Assembly (NCBI GenBank): GCA_015680685.1
Contig: MNCI01003053.1
Span: forward strand, 47,038-111,037
DNA from: Gnetum montanum
Lineage: Eukaryota; Streptophyta; Gnetopsida; Gnetales; Gnetaceae
Reading direction: 5' to 3'
DNA: 64,000 nt
Notes under the pieces: model-generated
The model's database searches: none
What the model was told of the DNA's origin: nothing
What the model saw: the letters and a program-made list of their open reading frames with translations, nothing else
Shown: one piece after another, positions 58,868 through 64,000 of the stretch
Position numbering within the stretch: the first letter of the stretch is position 1
How the letters are laid out: each line of letters starts with the position of its first letter
Position numbers and translations under genes: made by a program

Positions 58868-61740
58868 ATTTCAACACCCTTTAATAGTAAGATTTTGTGA
58901 GCCTCTGATCTTTTCAAAAGGACATGCAGAAGAAGCACCCTGGCCAAAGGAAGATGACTTGGTTCTAACTCTGTTCAAGCTCAGGTTTATTATTGCTGGT
59001 TGTAATCCTGTAATTTTTAGGAGCCTTTTCTGAAGTGTTATATTTATTTTTAGTTGTTTTTAATTTTAGATTAGGAAAAGAATTCGATTTCTGTTCGCTT
59101 GTTTTATTCATTGAGCATCTTTGGTACTAAAGAGAGGAGCTTTTCTTTCTTTCTGGATAACATGAAAGTAATTATTTCATTGAAAAGACATTGGAAGTTA
59201 CATCTTATTGTACCTCCTTGTATGCATTTCCATGTTTTTAGTGATTTCTTTCAAAGATTATCTCATAAAATTTTTGTCGTCGTTTTCTTCTAAATCAGCT
59301 TATCCTCTGTCTGATTATATGGCTGGGAATAACCTTTTGTCAAAACAATATTAATGTCTTTCTTTTAAAAGTGGGTCTTCATTTTCTTGATTGTCTTACT
59401 GGGAATAACCTGTCACCTGGCACCGTGATGATGATCAAGGAAAATAACCGGTTAAACAAAAGTAATTTTCATTAAAGATGGTCAATTTACCAAAATTCAA
59501 TTCAATACAAGTGTATTTGCGTTTTCTTTTTTCACTTCACCAGCAGCTTATCGTAGCCCAATAGTCTAGCAGCTTAGCTTTGGGTAGTGAGCAAGCTTTA
59601 ATCATATGTTCAATCATTAGTTTTCAATTGCTGATGGAGAAGGAAAATGAGGAAACCAAATTCAATTGCAGAGGTATTTACGTTGTGATCAATATAATTT
59701 CCTGGGATACAACTGCAGTCTTTGCTGGAAGAAAAATGTGTAAACATCTTTTCTTTCTTGAAACCAAAAATTAAGGGGAAAAAAAACGGTAGAATCTTTT
59801 TGAAAACTGAGGAAGGTAATGAAGACCGAGGAAGGTAACGAAGAAATGCAATTTAATTCACTAGTTTAGCTTTTAATTCACTAGTTTAGCTATATATTTA
59901 TTATTTGGTGGAGAGAATTTTTAAATTAAAAAATTTGAAATTGATTCACTGATAAATGATTTTAAAAATCTGGAATTGATTCACTGAGAAATGATTTTCC
60001 AAGACAAAGTCTAAGTTACAAAGTAGTTGGACTCTTGGAAATAATAATTTCCATGGAAAAGTTTATCTCTTATCCCAGCATTATGATTATAATCATTTAT
60101 GGCAAAGGTGACCCCTCATTTACTCCCCATCTTGGGTGTAAGAGGGAAGTGTAAATCAAGTGATCTTGGCTTTTGGGAGTTTTAAAAGTTGTAGGGGCTG
60201 TAAACCAAGTGATCCTACTCCTCTTTGGCTATCGGATATAAAAGACATGAATTAAGTAAACATCCAACAGTTTACATGCTTGCTCAAATTAACTGTGGGT
60301 GCTAGCCTTTGATAATATTAAATAGGGATTTGGATGGTGATGCAACCTTGGCCTTGATGGGTGGTGTAAAATAGTAGTGACCACAAATAATTGGTCATTG
60401 CAGGTGGTGTAAAACGTTAATAGTCACCTTGATAATGTTCCTTGTTTGCTATTATGATGTTTATATGTTTGCATGATTATGTTTTCAAAGGTTAATTTTT
60501 GTGAGATGCAGCAAAGCAAATCCTGGGCATGACTTTCTAGCTTCCTAATATTTGTTTAGAACACCAACAAGGAATACTTGTATTTTATTTTCCTTAATCA
60601 TGATGATAGACTTTCCATATTTTTCCTCTTAGGTAATGCATAGGTTCGTGAAGATGAAATTGATTTCGAACAATATGCAAACTGTGTACTTTCCATTCTT
60701 ATATTAATTAATTTTTAGTGTGTTTTAGTTGGCACATGCATTTGATACAATTACTTATCTTTGGTGTAGGCTGAGGTTTACTTTACAGATGTTTAATTTA
60801 CATTTTTGGGGGATTTGAACTCATGGCATGATGTTTAAAACTTTGAACTTGGCTAACATTTTTTGGTTATTAATGCTTATGTTTTTCAACATTTAAAAGC
60901 CCTATGCATTGGTTTATATTGATGTTAATGTATTTTCATTGGTTATAATTATTATATTATTTGTTCATGAGCATTAGAAGAATGCAAACTGTTAATGCAT
61001 AATGTACAAGGTAGGGTTTACATGCAAAGAGTTAGTGTTAAGATTAAATATTTTCTTTCTTTCTTGCCTCTTTGCACACGTTTCAAGGATGTCCACTACT
61101 TTGATTGTCTTTCTTTGACATTCTTTAGTAATTTAAATAAGTTGCAATTTTATTTGTATCTAATGCCTTTCTAGCCTAAGCCTATGTTAGGAGGTGTTAC
61201 GATTTAGTATCAAAGATATAGGTTTGATAAGTATCTTTGTACCTGTGGTTATCAATATGTGCCATCTCAAAGAGCTTGTGAGATCCCAAAGAGAAAAAAT
61301 CCTAAACAACCTGATAAGTAAGTCTCACAAGATGATGTGCTTTATGAAATATTTACTTATTTTAGGAACTAGAATGAGTCTAGTGTAACTATTTCGGAAA
61401 ATAGTAATGAAAACCCAATGCAAATTTTGATAGAACAATTTAGGTAGTTAAGATCTCATATTTCTTATGGTGCAAGAGGCCTTGTAGCAACATTGGAGTG
61501 GTTATGGAATATAGGAGAGCCTTTTCAATCTATGGGATATACCCTAGTATAACAAATGTGACTTGCCACCTAGTAACTCAAGGGATTGGCCAACCAATAA
61601 TGATAGACCATTAGGGTAGCAAATGGTCAAGACGATATGGATGTGGAATGGGTTATTTTGGGGCCAATTTCCTATTTTGGTGAGTCAAAACAATTAAATG
61701 AAAAAGTGTGTTTTGGTAGCTACATTTGTGTGTAGGCTTG
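58868..61740. other. Intergenic region downstream of the F-box gene
   Basis: No gene is supported; open frames are short and lack family features. Three short tandem duplications cluster at 59806-60000: a gaggaaggtaa unit, a perfect 20-bp unit at 59852-59871/59872-59891, and a gattcactga(t/g)aaatgatttt unit. The last few hundred bases (61190-61560) look like degraded coding sequence, but I cannot assign them. Confidence 0.45.
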
Positions 61741-61743
61741 AGG

Positions 61744-63184
61744 TGATAGGATACTTGCAAGTTGAGTTATAACTTGGAATGTAACTTTTTGGAGCAATTC
61801 TAAAAGAGTTCAAGGTCTTGCAAGAATACAAGTAGGAAGTTCCAAGTGCTCTTGGGAATTCCTACCTCAAGTACGGGAAGTCTAAAGCCCTCTTGGGAAG
61901 TTCTAGCTAAAGACTTAATATGTTTGAGGCAAGATTGAGATGAAGGTTTTAAGTTTGAAGGCCTGTTACAAGTAAGGATCATTAGCGAAAACTTTCAAAG
62001 AGCCTCAAAGATTACATGGGGAAGTCTCAATTTTTCTGGAACATCCTAGTAAGAGGATGGACATCCCAAATAAAAAGTGGATGTCCCAATTCCAAGGTGG
62101 ACATTCCAAATTTGTTGGGATGTTTCAACAAAATGCAATAGGTCTAAAATGAATTCTCCAAAAGAACTAGAACATCTAAGCAAAATGCAAGGTAATTTTA
62201 GGGTGGATGTTCATCCTTATCTGGAACATCCCACTAAATCTGAAACTAGTTGCAAAGTGGATGTCTAAGCTTTAATTGAGACATTCTAGGCAGCTAATGA
62301 ACCATCAATAAGATAGGTTGTGTTGACACATCCTCGTTGACATAGCCCTATCAATGTATCCCTATGCTATGATGCATTGATGTAGATATGATGACGTTGA
62401 CGCAATCATTGCCTACATAAATGCACATTCCTCGCATTTATGACACCTTCTGTTCGTAGCCTTAGTTGAATTCTTGAAGTTTATTTCTGCGAAAGCTAGA
62501 ATATTTTCTCGAGTGCCTACAATGTGGATTTAAGAGATTGTACAACATTTTATTTGAGTGCATATGTACTTGGACACATTTGCATGGATGACAATAAAAT
62601 CAACATTTCCTCTATCCATTATAGCACTTAAATTAGCATAATTCTACTTCTTAGAACTTTACTTTATATGCAATTTACATTCTTGTCCTCAAGTAATTAA
62701 TATTTTTGTTCATAAACAATGTAAGTACGACCACTTTGAGCATAACATATTAATGCTTCATAATCCCAGCAGTGGTTACTTAGTACACCCAATAATAGAT
62801 ACTTAGTAACCCAACAACATTAATATAGGTTCAAGATGTGTATAAAAAGTGGGAATGGATACTCTATGTTAGGATAGTTAGTTAATAAAGTAATTAGTTA
62901 GTTAGTTAATTTAATCATTAAATCTTTATTCATTCAATCATTTAGCATGCAGGAGAAAAATAATAAAAAATATATAAAAATGAACATCTTATGCCTCAAC
63001 CACACTTAACCATGTGCATGGATTAACATAAGTGTGGATTGGGAAAACAATGACTTACAACTACATAATTCACCGTTTAGGAATATTGACCACTTAGATA
63101 AATAAGTCCATGGAATTCAGCTGGATTGCATGTGAATGCTTGTGATTCATATGGTTGGGCGTAGGGACTACCCATCACTCATCA
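61744..63184 (+). repeat. E7 5' LTR (5' boundary tentative)
   Basis: It ends CACTCATCA at 63184. U3 holds a cluster of GGACATCC/GGATGTCC words on both strands (62036-62270), then TTGACGCA/TCAATGTA words (62320-62405) and a TACATAAATGC box near 62412. An AATAAAATC segment lies near 62591. U5 has the repeated cttagtaacccaac-type motif shared with the other LTRs. Confidence 0.6.
62036..62270 (+). promoter_or_regulatory. GGACATCC/GGATGTCC word cluster in E7 U3
   Basis: The 8-mer GGACATCC and its reverse complement GGATGTCC, with close variants (GGACATTCC, GGGATGTTTC, GGAACATCC, GGATGTTC), recur about nine times in 235 bases in mixed orientation. They are upstream of the presumed LTR promoter. 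Confidence 0.5.
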
Positions 63185-63203
63185 TTGGTGTCGTTGCTCG
63201 AAA
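63185..63203 (+). other. E7 primer binding site, diverged
   Basis: TTGGTGTCGTTGCTCGAAA follows the LTR end; it is the tRNA-Asp-type site with several changes. Confidence 0.72.
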
Positions 63204-63344
63204 CTTAGTCTAGCTAAGTGCACTAAGTATTATTAAATAGTGAACCTTTATAAAGTTGTTATAAGGAAAATATAACAAGTTATCTTTCATCCAAAATAAT
63301 AATAATAAAATTATATTAAAGCGCACTTTATACACATCACTAAA

Positions 63345-64000
63345 ATGGCTTCTTCTCACAAGAATGAATCACCACCCCATGTCGATGACTCTAATCAATA
63401 GTAGGATAGGACTAAAAGGATTACATGTGAGAAGCCTTAATAGTTGAAGGTGCCTATGCACATCAAAATTCCTACTATCCAAATTTCACCTTCATTCTCC
63501 ATCAACATGAACAACTATGCTAGAAGAATATGGAGGGTAATATTTTGTTACCCCTCGATCAGTATGTTCCCACCATGCTCATGGCTAACATTATAAAGCT
63601 AGGGATTGAATCATCAAAGCTAAATTATGAGGTAACAAATTTCACTTCTAAAGACTATCAACCCTTAGAAGCCCAACTCAAAAAGGATCAACACATGGAG
63701 GTATGCCATGAAGCCTCCAAGGACAAGAAGATTCCAACGCCATTACTTCTACAATCACATAAGGATGGCCCTAATTTCTTCTCAAGGTTGTCTCAGTATA
63801 CAGATTCTCCTTCTTTTGTTGCAGATGATACCCTTCATCAACGATTACATTCAAACTTTAAGAACAACCAAGTTGAGGGGAGGAAAGAGTCTAAGGTCCA
63901 AAGAATATCAAGGTAAATATCTCCTAGTTGTTCATCCAAAGAAAAAGAGAAACAAAAAGATAAGGAGAAAGAACAAGCAAAGGACCATAGGAGAAAGATT
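63345..64000 (+). pseudogene. E7 gag N-terminal part, truncated by the window
   Basis: ATG 63345 gives MASSHKNESPPH, aligned with the gag starts of E2-E5, but a TAG follows within 20 codons. A frame change leads to 63530-63916: MEGNILLPLDQYVPTMLMANI, then KLGIESSKLNYEV and KDYQPLEAQL, matching the second gag block in E4 (32800-32950). A Lys/Glu-rich segment follows to the window end. Not functional as read. Confidence 0.7.

Larger units (their letters stand above)
61744..64000 (+). mobile_element. E7: 5' part of another Athila-type element, cut by the window end
   Basis: The LTR ends at 63184 and is followed by a primer site and the beginning of gag. The 5' boundary is uncertain: a TGATAGGATA at 61744 is the best candidate for the start, giving an LTR of about 1.44 kb, but without the 3' LTR this cannot be confirmed. 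The R-U5 part (62520-63184) is recognisably the same LTR class as 27714-28312. Confidence 0.65.

Noticed and set aside
61194-61560. Possible degraded gag of a different element upstream of E7
   Set aside because: Only vague resemblance; no motif could be aligned with confidence.

Overview
This window is repeat-dominated plant nuclear DNA. It holds one clearly intact single-copy gene. Almost everything else that can be identified is LTR retrotransposon of the Ty3/gypsy Athila type, nested several layers deep and decayed. The lineage call rests on four things: primer sites resembling the Athila tRNA-Asp primer site (TGGCGCCGTTGCCGGGGA), the order gag-protease-RT-RNase H-integrase, an FMDD reverse transcriptase box in place of YxDD, and an extra ORF between integrase and the 3' LTR. 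The nesting and AT-rich repeat sea suggest a large plant genome. A gymnosperm is my guess, but the sequence does not prove it.

Layout. (1) 1-528 and 11630-13214 are pieces of the 3' non-coding spacer of an old plus-strand element (E0). It is split by E1 (529-11629, minus strand, gag-pol plus extra ORF) and then by E2 (13215-20143, plus strand, TSD aagga). (2) 20144-24850 is mostly unassigned AT-rich sequence with a minus-strand solo LTR at 20839-21700. (3) 24890-27713 is an extra-ORF relic (E6, possibly the end of E0) that runs into an LTR fragment. (4) E3 (28313-56334, plus) is an autonomous-type element broken by E4 (31557-38735, TSD gtcat), a solo LTR (41281-42220, TSD attgg) and E5 (43634-50619, TSD aacgt/aatgt). 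(5) 56335-61740 is a genic island. It holds one 505-codon, single-exon gene at 57173-58690 for an SKIP22/FBXO7-like F-box protein with ubiquitin-like, PI31/FBXO7-like and F-box regions. (6) From about 61744 another element (E7) begins, with LTR, primer site and the start of gag, and runs off the window.

Two structural themes stand out. E2, E4 and E5 are independent insertions that share one architecture: LTR, primer site, gag plus protease, about 1.9 kb of non-coding DNA, polypurine tract, LTR. All three lack RT, RNase H, integrase and the extra ORF, with breakpoints at matching places. They look like an amplified non-autonomous gag-protease family that would depend on an E3/E1-type partner sharing the primer-site type and polypurine tract. 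Their LTRs also carry arrays of the palindrome GCGATATCGC just upstream of the TATA box, in varying copy number; other LTR families here carry different short arrays in the same place.

Three single-N gaps (17153, 23967, 32380) look like assembly joins. Two are flanked by exact duplicated ends, and one replaces about 193 bp present in the sister element.
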